Part shown: piece by piece, positions 49,102 to 61,976 of the stretch
Layout of the letters: every line of letters starts with the position of its first letter
Numbering within the stretch: position 1 is the first letter of the stretch
NCBI GenBank assembly: GCA_964019055.1
Contig: OZ025213.1
Location: forward strand, 7,614,472 to 7,678,471
DNA length: 64,000 nt
Reading direction: 5' to 3'
Source of the DNA: Anthopleura xanthogrammica
Taxonomy: Eukaryota; Cnidaria; Anthozoa; Actiniaria; Actiniidae
Notes under the pieces: generated by a model
Database searches by the model: none
Told to the model about the DNA's origin: nothing
Seen by the model: the letters and a program-made list of their open reading frames with translations, nothing else
Position numbers and translations under genes: made by a program

Positions 49102-49996
49102 CTGTTTTTTTAAGATCCTTCAAAACATTAGGAATTAAATGATTTATCTCATTAACATATTTCTCTTCTTTCAAAAGAGAATTATTTAATTTCCAGAAAG
49201 ATGGACCTTGTTTACTTTCCTCAAATGACGAAAGTTTAATAGTTATGGCTGAGTGATCTGTGGATGGGGCTGGTATAATTTTTGTGTAGTCTATGAAAGG
49301 TTGCAGGCAGTCCGAAATGAAAAAATAATCTAGTCGTCTGAATAGCCGTTTTTCTCTATTCGTTACTCTTCCTTGAGCCACTCCACTCCAAGTAAATTGT
49401 TTAGACTCTGGATTGCGGATTCTCCAAATGTCACAGAGATCCAGGTCCGAAATGATTGTTTGAAGAGACTCTATCGTCTTTGTTTTGACGGAGGGGTTAC
49501 CCCCTGATGCATCAAGTGCAACATCAAAAATTGTATTAAAGTCTCCACCCCAGATTATTGGAGTAAGCACTGAGATGTTTAACGAGTTAACCTTCTCAAT
49601 TATTTCGTTTAAAGTGTCTATTTGGCCTTTTTCATCATTTGGTTGATAAATATTTATAAGAATAAATTTACTGCCCTGAATAACTACCGAGAGAATTATA
49701 TATCTACCTCTTCTATCAATAGAAGTTTCTTGGATTTTGTGTTCTAACTTGTCGCCAAGAAGTATGGCTACACCTTTACTATTGTTTGTTCCGTGGGACA
49801 TTAATATATCTCCTTTAAAAACATTTTCCCAAACTCGCTTACATTCGTCAGTTGTATGCGTTTCTTGTAAAAAAGTTATTCCCTTAGAGACATTATGCCT
49901 AGAAAGCCAATGTAACATTTTTCTACGCTTTTTATAATTTCGCATTCCCCTGACATTCAAAGTAGTCACTTGAAAATTAAATTGCTTTGCGTCCAT
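49091..49996 (-). pseudogene. LINE ORF2, AP-endonuclease part
   Basis: 301 residues starting MDAKQFNFQVTTLNVRG. Motifs of the APE-type endonuclease/exonuclease/phosphatase fold are seen: TLNVRG, FLQETH, INIYQPN, WGGDFN, RRLDYFFIS and STDHSAI. It nicks the target to prime reverse transcription. The frame ends LKKTDDF at TGA/TAG just where the RT frame begins, showing one ORF2 broken by an indel rather than two genes. Confidence 0.93.
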
Positions 49997-50395
49997 TTTT
50001 TTCTTTTACAAAATATAAACAAAAAAAACTGTTTAATATCTTTGTGGAATAAAGAAACTACACATACAAAGAATAAAGGAAAAAATGAAGCGGACGACAC
50101 AACACAAAACACACAACACACACACAACACACATATAACAAAACAAAAAAGCTGCATTGAAAATCGCGGCAATTGAACGAATCCGTCAAATCCCTAGTGT
50201 AACACTAAATAAACGAACTGACAAAGCTGTACCAGCACCACGATTAAAGAGAAACAATGGGTTCTAATTATTATTCATAACTGCTCAAAAAATTTCTACA
50301 CTGAAATTACGTCGTAAATCCAAAAAAATAAATTTACCAGCAAGGAGCATAACTGTTCATAAATTAAAGTGAATATGTTTAAATGTTCATAATGT

Positions 50396-51178
50396 TCATA
50401 CGTAAATGTCCTCTAAATCTGTGTAGCTGCTTATTTTAATGGATCTATCTCCTTTTTCCTGGCAAACAAAAATCTTACCATCCACAGTCCATACTTTGTG
50501 CCACTTGTGTTGTTTTGCTCTCTTTCTTGTTTCCGCGAAGAGTCGTCTTTTCTGAGCTGTAAGATTCTCGTTAATATAGATCTGTTCAGCACCATTTAGA
50601 ATGTCTCTGTCTAGCTCTGTTCCTCGAAGTCTGCGTCGAGCGAAGTATATTTGACTCTTTACTTTGTGACTTTTAAACTTGACTATGATAGGTCTTATGT
50701 CGTTGACTTTCACTGGGAGGCGATGTACAATATCTATGTCGTTCTCCTCAATTTCTACTCCTACGTGATCAGCGACCTGTACTACCACGGTGTCCAAGTC
50801 CTCTTCTTTAGCTTCTGGTACACCATGTATTTCTAAGCTGCTTTTCCTTGTATACATTTCCAGATCGTCTCCCTTGTTCTCAACCTGTTCTAGTTTGCAT
50901 TGCAACAAGTTATTTTGTAAAAGACAGGCATCTGACGCCTTCCTTAGTTCTTGCACTTCAGTTTTTAGTTGCTTGTTCTCTTTCCTTAGCTCTTCTACTA
51001 ACGTGTTCTGCATCGATAGCCCTCCTTTTACTTCATCAATGTCTTTTCTCAAAGCATTATTATCCTCTAGCAGCGCACTTGTGTTCTTCTGTACTTCCAT
51101 GAGTATCGCAAACAGCGTATCGATAGTGACAGGCTCTTTATGTTCGGCCATTTTTTGAGATTTAGCTTGGGGTGACAC
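50396..51178 (-). CDS. LINE ORF1 protein (coiled coil plus RRM-like RNA-binding)
   Basis: 260 intact residues. The N-terminal third has a leucine/asparagine coiled coil (NNALRKDIDEVKGGL to LQCKLEQVENK), followed by YTRKSSLEIHGVPE, DIDIVHRLP and RPIIVKFKSHKVKSQIYFARR. This is the order of coiled coil, RRM-like and C-terminal domains of L1-type ORF1. It would bind and chaperone the element RNA as a multimer. It starts 180 bases from the 5' end and is followed by about 400 bp before ORF2. Confidence 0.9.
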   Translation of the reverse strand: MSPQAKSQKMAEHKEPVTIDTLFAILMEVQKNTSALLEDNNALRKDIDEVKGGLSMQNTLVEELRKENKQLKTEVQELRKASDACLLQNNLLQCKLEQVENKGDDLEMYTRKSSLEIHGVPEAKEEDLDTVVVQVADHVGVEIEENDIDIVHRLPVKVNDIRPIIVKFKSHKVKSQIYFARRRLRGTELDRDILNGAEQIYINENLTAQKRRLFAETRKRAKQHKWHKVWTVDGKIFVCQEKGDRSIKISSYTDLEDIYV

Positions 51179-51357
51179 TAAAGAGCTTTCTGTTGACTAG
51201 GTTGATGATAACTCCTCTCTTGTCCTACGAACCCCTGATTTACTTGAATTCATTGACATTGGCTGGCATTTAACTTACAAATTGTAGGGATTTAGACGAA
51301 ATTCGGCGGAGCTCTCAAGGACACGTCCTACCGCTCACCATGGTTCAGCGGTAACAT

Positions 51358-54300
51358 CCAAAAAGTCGTGTTGTTATCTCAAGAGGTATTTTCATGAGCA
51401 AAAAGTGGGGGTTTCAGCAAACAGGTCACGCCGTCAGTGAAAAACCTGGTTTTGAGAGCCAAAATGGCCATTTTTCAGTTTTTTGGGCTAAAAAGCTTTT
51501 TTCTTCAGCAAAACAGTGTTTTGGACACCTAAAATGTGCTTTTCTCGTCCAAAAGTTGCGTTTAGCAGTGAAAACGTCGTGTTTTGAGCAAAAGAAAATT
51601 CTCAGCAAATTTCAAATTTTCTCAGCAAAAAACACCTTTTTTGACCAAAAAGCACCTTTACTCAGCCAAAACCGCATTTTTTTTCGCCAAAAAGTCGTGT
51701 TTTTAATTCAAGAGGTATTTTCATGAGCAAAAAGTGGGGGTTTCAGCAAACAGGTCACGCCGTCAGCGAAAAACCTGGTTTTGAGAGCCAAAATGGCCAT
51801 TTTTCAGTTTTTTGGGCTAAAAGGCTTTTTTCTTCAGCAAAACAGTGTTTTGGACACCTAAAATGTGCTTTTCTCGTCCAAAACTTGCGTTTAGCAGTGA
51901 AAACGTCGTGTTTTGAGCAAAAGAAAATTCTCAGCAAATTTCAAATTTTCTCAGCAAAAAACACCTTTTTTGACCAAAAAGCACCTTTACTCAGCCAAAA
52001 CCGCATTTTTTTTCGCCAAAAAGTCGTGTTTTTATCTCAAGAGGTATTTTCATGAGCAAAAAGTGGGGGTTTCAGCAAACAGGTCACGCCGTCAGTGAAA
52101 AACCTGGTTTTGAGAGCCAAAATGGCCATTTTTCAGTTTTTTGGGCTAAAAGGCTTTTTTCTTCAGCAAAACAGTGTTTTGGACACCTAAAATGTGCTTT
52201 TCTCGTCCAAAACTTGCGTTTAGCAGTGAAAACGTCGTGTTTTGAGCAAAAGAAAATTCTCAGCAAATTTCAAATTTTCTCAGCAAAAAACACCTTTTTT
52301 GACCAAAAAGCACCTTTACTCAGCCAAAACCGCATTTTTTTTCGCCAAAAAGTCGTGTTTTTATCTCAAAAGGTATTTTCATGAGCAAAAAGTGGGGGTT
52401 TCAGCAAACAGGTCACGCCGTCAGCGAAAAACCTGGTTTTGAGAGCCAAAATGGCCATTTTTCAGTTTTTTGGACTAAAAGGCTTTTTTCTTCAGCAAAA
52501 CAGTGTTTTGGACACCTAAAATGTGCTTTTCTCGTCCAAAAGTTGCGTTTAGCAGTGAAAACGTCGTGTTTTGAGCAAAAGAAAATTCTCAGCAAATTTC
52601 AAATTTTCTCAGCAAAAAACACCTTTTTTGACCAAAAAGCACCTTTACTCAGCCAAAACCGCATTTTTTTTCGCCAAAAAGTCGTGTTTTTATCTCAAGA
52701 GGTATTTTCATGAGCAAAAAGTGGGGGTTTCAGCAAACAGGTCACACCGTCAGCGAAAAACCTGGTTTTGAGAGCCAAAATGGCCATTTTTCAGTTTTTT
52801 GGGCTAAAAAGCTTTTTTCCCCAGCAAAACAGTGTTTTGGACACCTAAAATGTGCTTTTCTCGTCCAAAACTTGCGTTTAGCAGTGAAAACGTCGTGTTT
52901 TGAGCAAAAAAAAGAAAATTCTCAGCAAATTTCAAATTTTCTCAGCAAAAAACACCTTTTTTGACCAAAAAGCACCTTTACTCAGCGAAAAGCCCATTTT
53001 TTTTCGCCAAAAAGTCGTGTTTTTATCTCAAGAGGTATTTTCATGAGCAAAAAGTGGGGGTTTCAGCAAACAGGTCACGCCGTCAGCGAAAAACCTGGTT
53101 TTGAGAGCCAAAATGGCCATTTTTCAGTTTTTTGGGCTAAAAAGCTTTTTTCCCCAGCAAAACAGTGTTTTGGACACCTAAAATGTGCTTTTCTCGTCCA
53201 AAACTTGCGTTTAGCAGTGAAAACGTCGTGTTTTGAGCAAAAGAAAATTCTCAGCAAATTTCAAATTTTCTCAGCAAAAAACACCTTTTTTGACCAAAAA
53301 GCACCTTTACTCAGCCAAAACCGCATTTTTTTTCGCCAAAAAGTCGTGTTTTTATCTCAAGAGGTATTTTCATGAGCAAAAAGTGGGGGTTTCAGCAAAC
53401 AGGTCACGCCGTCAGCGAAAAACCTGGTTTTGAGAGCCAAAATGGCCATTTTTCAGTTTTTTGGGCTAAAAAGCTTTTTTTCCCCAGCAAAACAGTGTTT
53501 TGGACACCTAAAATGTGCTTTTCTCGTCCAAAACTTGCGTTTAGCAGGGAAAACGTCGTGTTTTGAGCAAAAAAAAGAAAATTCTCAGCAAATTTCAAAT
53601 TTTCTCAGCAAAAAACACCTTTTTTGACCAAAAAGCACCTTTACTCAGCCAAAGACCATTTTTTTTGCCAAAAAGTCGTGTTTTTATCTCAAGAGGTATT
53701 TTCATGAGCAAAAAGTGGGGGTTTCAGCAAACAGGTCACGCCGTCAGCGAAAAACCTGGTTTTGAGAGCCAAAATGGCCATTTTTCAGTTTTTTGGGCTA
53801 AAAAGCTTTTTTCCCCAGCAAAACAGTGTTTTGGACACCTAAAATGTGCTTTTCTCGTCCAAAACTTGCGTTTAGCAGTGAAAACGTCGTGTTTTGAGCA
53901 AAAGAAAATTCTCAGCAAATTTCAAATTTTCTCAGCAAAAAACACCTTTTTTGACCAAAAAGCACCTTTACTCAGCCAAAACCGCATTTTTTTTCGCCAA
54001 AAAGTCGTGTTTTTATCTCAAGAGGTATTTTCATGAGCAAAAAGTGGGGGTTTCAGCAAACAGGTCACGCCGTCAGCGAAAAACCTGGTTTTGAGAGCCA
54101 AAATGGCCATTTTTCAGTTTTTTGGGCTAAAAAGCTTTTTTCCCCAGCAAAACAGTGTTTTGGACACCTAAAATGTGCTTTTCTCGTCCAAAACTTGCGT
54201 TTAGCAGTGAAAACGTCGTGTTTTGAGCAAAAAAAAGAAAATTCTCAGCAAATTTCAAATTTTCTCAGCAAAAAACACCTTTTTTGACCAAAAAGCACCT

Positions 54301-57300
54301 TTACTCAGCGAAAAGCCCATTTTTTTTCGCCAAAAAGTCGTGTTTTTATCTCAAGAGGTATTTTCATGAGCAAAAAGTGGGGGTTTCAGCAAACAGGTCA
54401 CGCCGTCAGCGAAAAACCTGGTTTTGAGAGCCAAAATGGCCATTTTTCAGTTTTTTGGGCTAAAAAGCTTTTTTCCCCAGCAAAACAGTGTTTTGGACAC
54501 CTAAAATGTGCTTTTCTCGTCCAAAACTTGCGTTTAGCAGTGAAAACGTCGTGTTTTGAGCAAAAGAAAATTCTCAGCAAATTTCAAATTTTCTCAGCAA
54601 AAAACACCTTTTTTGACCAAAAAGCACCTTTACTCAGCCAAAACCGCATTTTTTTTCGCCAAAAAGTCGTGTTTTTATCTCAAGAGGTATTTTCATGAGC
54701 AAAAAGTGGGGGTTTCAGCAAACAGGTCACGCCGTCAGCGAAAAACCTGGTTTTGAGAGCCAAAATGGCCATTTTTCAGTTTTTTGGGCTAAAAAGCTTT
54801 TTTTCCCCAGCAAAACAGTGTTTTGGACACCTAAAATGTGCTTTTCTCGTCCAAAACTTGCGTTTAGCAGGGAAAACGTCGTGTTTTGAGCAAAAAAAAG
54901 AAAATTCTCAGCAAATTTCAAATTTTCTCAGCAAAAAACACCTTTTTTGACCAAAAAGCACCTTTACTCAGCCAAAAGCCCATTTTTTTTGCCAAAAAGT
55001 CGTGTTTTTATCTCAAGAGGTATTTTCATGAGCAAAAAGTGGGGGTTTCAGCAAACAGGTCACGCCGTCAGCGAAAAACCTGGTTTTGAGAGCCAAAATG
55101 GCCATTTTTCAGTTTTTTGGGCTAAAAAGCTTTTTTCCCCAGCAAAACAGTGTTTTGGACACCTAAAATGTGCTTTTCTCGTCCAAAACTTGCGTTTAGC
55201 AGTGAAAACGTCGTGTTTTGAGCAAAAGAAAATTCTCAGCAAATTTCAAATTTTCTCAGCAAAAAACACCTTTTTTGACCAAAAAGCACCTTTACTCAGC
55301 CAAAACCGCATTTTTTTTCGCCAAAAAGTCGTGTTTTTATCTCAAGAGGTATTTTCATGAGCAAAAAGTGGGGGTTTCAGGAAACAGGTCACGCCGTCAG
55401 CGAAAAACCTGGTTTTGAGAGCCAAAATGGCCATTTTTCAGTTTTTTGGGCTAAAAGGCTTTTTTCTTCAGCAAAACAGTGTTTTGGACACCTAAAATGT
55501 GCTTTTCTCGTCCAAAAGTTGCGTTTAGCAGTGAAAACGTCGTGTTTTGAGCAAAAGAAAATACTCAGCAAATTTCAAATTTTCTCAGCAAAAAACACCT
55601 TTTTTGACCAAAAAGCACCTTTACTCAGCGAAAAGCCCATTTTTTTTCGCCAAAAAGTCGTGTTTTTATCTCAAGAGGTATTTTCATGAGCAAAAAGTGG
55701 GGGTTTCAGCAAACAGGTCACGCCGTCAGCGAAAAACCTGGTTTTGAGAGCCAAAATGGCCATTTTTCAGTTTTTTGGGCTAAAAAGCTTTTTTTCCCAG
55801 CAAAACAGTGTTTTGAACACCTAAAATGTGCTTTTCTCGTCCAAAACTTGCGTTTAGCAGTGAAAACGTCGTGTTTTGAGCAAAAGAAAATTCTCAGCAA
55901 ATTTCAAATTTTCTCAGCAAAAAACACCTTTTTTGACCAAAAAGCACCTTTACTCAGCCAAAAGCCCATTTTTTTTCGCCAAAAAGTCGTGTTTTTATCT
56001 CAAGAGGTATTTTCATGAGCAAAAAGTGGGGGTTTCAGCAAACAGGTCACGTCGTCAGCGAAAAACCTGGTTTTGAGAGCCAAAATGGCCATTTTTCAGT
56101 TTTTTTGGCTAAAAAGCTTTTTTCCCCAGCAAAACAGTGTTTTGGACACCTAAAATGTGCTTTTCTCGTCCAAAACTTGCGTTTAGCAGTGAAAACGTCG
56201 TGTTTTGAGCAAAAGAAAATTCTCAGCAAATTTCAAATTTTCTCAGCAAAAAACACCTTTTTTGACCAAAAAGCACCTTTACTCAGCCAAAAGCCCATTT
56301 TTTTTCGCCAAAAAGTCGTGTTTTTATCTCAAGCGGTATTTTCATGAGCAAAAAGTGGGGGTTTCAGCAAACAGCTCACGCCGTCAGCGAAAAACCTTGT
56401 TTTGAGAGCCAAAATGGCCATTTTTCAGTTTTTTGGGCTAAAAAGCTTTTTTCCCAGCAAAACAGTGTTTTGGACACCTAAAATGTGCTTTTCTCGTCCA
56501 AAACTTGCGTTTAGCAGTGAAAACGTCGTGTTTTGAGCAAAAGAAAATTCTCAGTAAATTTCAAATTTTCTCAGCAAAAAACACCTTTTTTGACCAAAAA
56601 GCACCTTTACTCAGCCAAAACCGCATTTTTTTTCGCCAAAAAGTCGTGTTTTTATCTCAAGAGGTATTTTCATGAGCAAAAAGTGGGGGTTTCAGCAAAC
56701 AGGTCACGTCGTCAGCGAAAAACCTGGTTTTGAGAGCCAAAATGGCCATTTTTCAGTTTTTTTGGCTAAAAAGCTTTTTTCCCCAGCAAAACAGTGTTTT
56801 GGACACCTAAAATGTGCTTTTCTCGTCCAAAACTTGCGTTTAGCAGTGAAAACGTCGTGTTTTGAGCAAAAGAAAATTCTCAGCAAATTTCAAATTTTCT
56901 CAGCAAAAAACACCTTTTTTGACCAAAAAGCACCTTTACTCAGCCAAAAGCCCATTTTTTTTCGCCAAAAAGTCGTGTTTTTATCTCAAGCGGTATTTTC
57001 ATGAGCAAAAAGTGGGGGTTTCAGCAAACAGCTCACGCCGTCAGCGAAAAACCTTGTTTTGAGAGCCAAAATGGCCATTTTTCAGTTTTTTGGGCTAAAA
57101 AGGTTTTTTTCCCAGCAAAACAGTGTTTTGGACACCTAAAATGTGCTTTTCTCGTCCAAAACTTGCGTTTAGCAGTGAAAACGTCGTGTTTTGAGCAAAA
57201 GAAAATTCTCAGCAAATTTCAAATTTTCTCAGCAAAAAACACCTTTTTTGACCAAAAAGCACCTTTACTCAGCCAAAACCGCATTTTTTTTCGCCAAAAA

Positions 57301-60300
57301 GTCGTGTTTTTATCTCAAGAGGTATTTTCATGAGCAAAAAGTGGGGGTTTCAGCAAACAGGTCACGTCGTCAGCGAAAAACCTGGTTTTGAGAGCCAAAA
57401 TGGCCATTTTTCAGTTTTTTTGGCTAAAAAGCTTTTTTCCCCAGCAAAACAGTGTTTTGGACACCTAAAATGTGCTTTTCTCGTCCAAAACTTGCGTTTA
57501 GCAGTGAAAACGTCGTGTTTTGAGCAAAAGAAAATTCTCAGCAAATTTCAAATTTTCTCAGCAAAAAACACCTTTTTTGACCAAAAAGCACCTTTACTCA
57601 GCCAAAAGCCCATTTTTTTTCGCCAAAAAGTCGTGTTTTTATCTCAAGAGGTATTTTCATGAGCAAAAAGTGGGGGTTTCAGCAAACAGGTCACGTCGTC
57701 AGCGAAAAACCTGGTTTTGAGAGCCAAAATGGCCATTTTTCAGTTTTTTTGGCTAAAAAGCTTTTTTCCCCAGCAAAACAGTGTTTTGGACACCTAAAAT
57801 GTGCTTTTCTCGTCCAAAACTTGCGTTTAGCAGTGAAAACGTCGTGTTTTGAGCAAAAGAAAATTCTCAGCAAATTTCAAATTTTCTCAGCAAAAAACAC
57901 CTTTTTTGACCAAAAAGCACCTTTACTCAGCCAAAAGCCCATTTTTTTTCGCCAAAAAGTCGTGTTTTTATCTCAAGCGGTATTTTCATGAGCAAAAAGT
58001 GGGGGTTTCAGCAAACAGCTCACGCCGTCAGCGAAAAACCTTGTTTTGAGAGCCAAAATGGCCATTTTTCAGTTTTTTGGGCTAAAAAGCTTTTTTTCCC
58101 AGCAAAACAGTGTTTTGGACACCTAAAATGTGCTTTTCTCGTCCAAAACTTGCGTTTAGCAGTGAAAACGTCGTGTTTTGAGCAAAAGAAAATTCTCAGC
58201 AAATTTCAAATTTTCTCAGCAAAAAACACCTTTTTTGACCAAAAAGCACCTTTACTCAGCCAAAACCGCATTTTTTTTCGCCAAAAAGTCGTGTTTTTAT
58301 CTCAAGAGGTATTTTCATGAGCAAAAAGTGGGGGTTTCAGCAAACAGGTCACGTCGTCAGCGAAAAACCTGGTTTTGAGAGCCAAAATGGCCATTTTTCA
58401 GTTTTTTTGGCTAAAAAGCTTTTTTCCCCAGCAAAACAGTGTTTTGGACACCTAAAATGTGCTTTTCTCGTCCAAAACTTGCGTTTAGCAGTGAAAACGT
58501 CGTGTTTTGAGCAAAAGAAAATTCTCAGCAAATTTCAAATTTTCTCAGCAAAAAACACCTTTTTTGACCAAAAAGCACCTTTACTCAGCCAAAAGCCCAT
58601 TTTTTTTCGCCAAAAAGTCGTGTTTTTATCTCAAGCGGTATTTTCATGAGCAAAAAGTGGGGGTTTCAGGAAACAGCTCACGCCGTCAGCGAAAAACCTT
58701 GTTTTGAGAGCCAAAATGGCCATTTTTCAGTTTTTTGGGCTAAAAAGCTTTTTTTCCCTGCAAAACAGTGTTTTGAACACCTAAAATGTGCTTTTCTCGT
58801 CCAAAACTTGCGTTTAGCAGTGAAAACGTCGTGTTTTGAGCAAAAGAAAATTCTCAGGAAATTTCAAATTTTCTCAGCAAAAAACACCTTTTTTGACCAA
58901 AAAGCACCTTTACTCAGCAAAAAGCCCATTTTTTTTCGCCAAAAAGTCGTGTTTTTATCTCAAGCGGTATTTTCATGAGCAAAAAGTGGGGGTTTCAGCA
59001 AACAGGTCACGTCGTCAGCGAAAAACCTGGTTTTGAGAGCCAAAATGGCCATTTTTCAGTTTTTTTGGCTAAAAAGCTTTTTTCCCCAGCAAAACAGTGT
59101 TTTGGACACCTAAAATGTGCTTTTCTCGTCCAAAACTTGCGTTTAGCAGTGAAAACGTCGTGTTTTGAGCAAAAGAAAATTCTCAGCAAATTTCAAATTT
59201 TCTCAGCAAAAAACACCTTTTTTGACCAAAAAGCACCTTTACTCAGCCAAAAGCCCATTTTTTTTCGCCAAAAAGTCGTGTTTTTATCTCAAGCGGTATT
59301 TTCATGAGCAAAAAGTGGGGGTTTCAGCAAACAGCTCACGCCGTCAGCGAAAAACCTTGTTTTGAGAGCCAAAATGGCCATTTTTCAGTTTTTTGGGCTA
59401 AAAAGCTTTTTTTCCCAGCAAAACAGTGTTTTGGACACCTAAAATGTGCTTTTCTCGTCCAAAACTTGCGTTTAGCAGTGAAAACGTCGTGTTTTGAGCA
59501 AAAGAAAATTCTCAGCAAATTTCAAATTTTCTCAGCAAAAAACACCTTTTTTGACCAAAAAGCACCTTTACTCAGCCAAAACCGCATTTTTTTTCGCCAA
59601 AAAGTCGTGTTTTTATCTCAAGAGGTATTTTCATGAGCAAAAAGTGGGGGTTTCAGCAAACAGGTCACGCCGTCAGCGAAAAACCTGGTTTTGAGAGCCA
59701 AAATGGCCATTTTTCAGTTTTTTGAGCTAAAAAGCTTTTTTCCCCCAGCAAAACAGTGTTTTGGACACCTAAAATGTGCTTTTCTCGTCCAAAACTTGCG
59801 TTTAGCAGTGAAAACGTCGTGTTTTGAGCAAAAGAAAATTCTCAGCAAATTTCAAATTTTCTCAGCAAAAAACACCTTTTTTGACCAAAAAGCACCTTTA
59901 CTCAGCCAAAAGCCCATTTTTTTTCGCCAAAAAGTCGTGTTTTTATCTCAAGAGGTATTTTCATGAGCAAAAAGTGGGGGTTTCAGCAAACAGGTCACGC
60001 CGTCAGCGAAAAACCTGGTTTTGAGAGCCAAAATGGCCATTTTTCAGTTTTTTGAGCTAAAAAGCTTTTTTCCCCCAGCAAAACAGTGTTTTGGACACCT
60101 AAAATGTGCTTTTCTCGTCCAAAACTTGCGTTTAGCAGTGAAAACGTCGTGTTTTGAGCAAAAGAAAATTCTCAGCAAATTTCAAATTTTCTCAGCAAAA
60201 AACACCTTTTTTGACCAAAAAGCACCTTTACTCAGCCAAAACCGCATTTTTTTTCGCCAAAAAGTCGTGTTTTTATCTCAAGAGGTATTTTCATGAGCAA

Positions 60301-61976
60301 AAAGTGGGGGTTTCAGCAAACAGGTCACGCCGTCAGCGAAAAACCTGGTTTTGAGAGCCAAAATGGCCATTTTTCAGNNNNNNNNNNNNNNNNNNNNNNN
60401 NNNNNNNNNNNNNNNNNNNNNNNNNNNNNNNNNNNNNNNNNNNNNNNNNNNNNNNNNNNNNNNNNNNNNNNNNNNNNNNNNNNNNNNNNNNNNNNNNNNN
60501 NNNNNNNNNNNNNNNNNNNNNNNNNNNNNNNNNNNNNNNNNNNNNNNNNNNNNNNNNNNNNNNNNNNNNNNNNNNNNGGTCACGCCGTCAGCGAAAAACC
60601 TGGTTTTGAGAGCCAAAATGGCCATTTTTCAGTTTTTTGGGCTAAAAAGCTTTTTTTCCCAGCAAAACAGTGTTTTGGACACCTAAAATGTGCTTTTCTC
60701 GTCCAAAACTTGCGTTTAGCAGTGAAAACGTCGTGTTTTGAGCAAAAGAAAATTGTCAGCAAATTTCCAATTTTCTCAGCAAAAAACACCTTTTTTGACC
60801 AAAAAGCACCTTTACTCAGCCAAAACCGCATTTTTTTTCGCCAAAAAGTCGTGTTTTTATCTCAAGAGGTATTTTCATGAGCAAAAAGTGGGGGTTTCAG
60901 CAAACAGGTCACGCCGTCAGCGAAAAACCTGGTTTTGAGAGCCAAAATGGCCATTTTTCAGTTTTTTGGGCTAAAAAGCTTTTTTTCCCAGCAAAACAGT
61001 GTTTTGGACACCTAAAATGTGCTTTTCTCGTCCAAAACTTGCGTTTAGCAGTGAAAACGTCGTGTTTTGAGCAAAAGAAAATTCTCAGCAAATTTCCAAT
61101 TTTGTCAGCAAAAAACACCTTTTTTGACCAAAAAGCACCTTTACTCAGCCAAAACCGCATTTTTTTTCGCCAAAAAGTCGTGTTTTTATCTCAAGAGGTA
61201 TTTTCATGAGCAAAAAGTGGGGGTTTCAGCAAACAGGTCACGCCGTCAGCGAAAAACCTGGTTTTGAGAGCCAAAATGGCCATTTTTCAGTTTTTTGGGC
61301 TAAAAAGCTTTTTTTCCCAGCAAAACAGTGTTTTGGACACCTAAAATGTGCTTTTCTCGTCCAAAACTTGCGTTTAGCAGTGAAAACGTCGTGTTTTGAG
61401 CAAAAGAAAATTCTCAGCAAATTTCCAATTTTGTCAGCAAAAAACACCTTTTTTGACCAAAAAGCACCTTTACTCAGCCAAAACCGCATTTTTTTTCGCC
61501 AAAAAGTCGTGTTTTTATCTCAAGAGGTATTTTCATGAGCAAAAAGTGGGGGTTTCAGCAAACAGGTCACGCCGTCAGCGAAAAACCTGGTTTTGAGAGC
61601 CAAAATGGCCATTTTTCAGTTTTTTGGGCTAAAAAGCTTTTTTCCCCAGCAAAACAGTGTTTTGGACACCTAAAATGTGCTTTTCTCGTCCAAAACTTGC
61701 GTTTAGCAGTGAAAACGTCGTGTTTTGAGCAAAAGAAAATTCTCAGCAAATTTCCAATTTTCTCAGCAAAAAACACCTTTTTTGACCAAAAAGCACCTTT
61801 ACTCAGCCAAAACCGCATTTTTTTTCGCCAAAAAGTCGTGTTTTTATCTCAAGAGGTATTTTCATGAGCAAAAAGTGGGGGTTTCAGCAAACAGGTCACG
61901 CCGTCAGCGAAAAACCTGGTTTTGAGAGCCAAAATAGCCATTTTTCAGTTTTTTGGGCTAAAAAGCTTTTTTTCCC
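51358..61976. repeat. 329-bp satellite, right block (~32 units) with higher-order structure
   Basis: Continues the left block after the LINE. Most units are 329 bp. A 4-unit super-repeat of about 1,323 bp occurs twice (52710-54032, 54033-55356), marked by a 4-base insertion in the GAGCAAAA run and GCGAAAAGCCC variants. A dimer of about 658 bp alternating CACGTCGTC and CAGCTCACGCC units occurs five times between 56015 and 59632. Each unit is A/T-tract rich with CAAAA or TTTTG every few helical turns. The 110-codon frames, each overlapping the next by ATGA, run on both strands and lack protein character. The block ends inside a unit at the boundary with the 148-bp satellite. Confidence 0.97.
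60378..60577. other. Assembly gap (200 N)
   Basis: Exactly 200 N inside the 329-bp array. Unit phase is not kept across it (next unit about 255 instead of 329 bases away), so the length is a placeholder. Confidence 0.99.

Larger units (their letters stand above)
45956..51357 (-). mobile_element. Full-length L1/Tx1-type LINE inserted in the 329-bp satellite
   Basis: The minus-strand element runs from 51357 (5') to 45956 (3'). It has a 5' leader of about 180 bp, ORF1, about 400 bp spacer, ORF2, about 175 bp 3' UTR and a tail of 24 A (T run 45956-45979). CCAAAAAG occurs at 45948-45955 and again at 51358-51365, a target-site duplication of at least 8 bp. The same sequence is the normal satellite at that position, so the array is cleanly split. 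It appears full length, with a single frame break in ORF2. Confidence 0.95.

Noticed and set aside
46340..51158. Plus-strand ORFs across the LINE
   Set aside because: They are shadows of the minus-strand ORF1 and ORF2.
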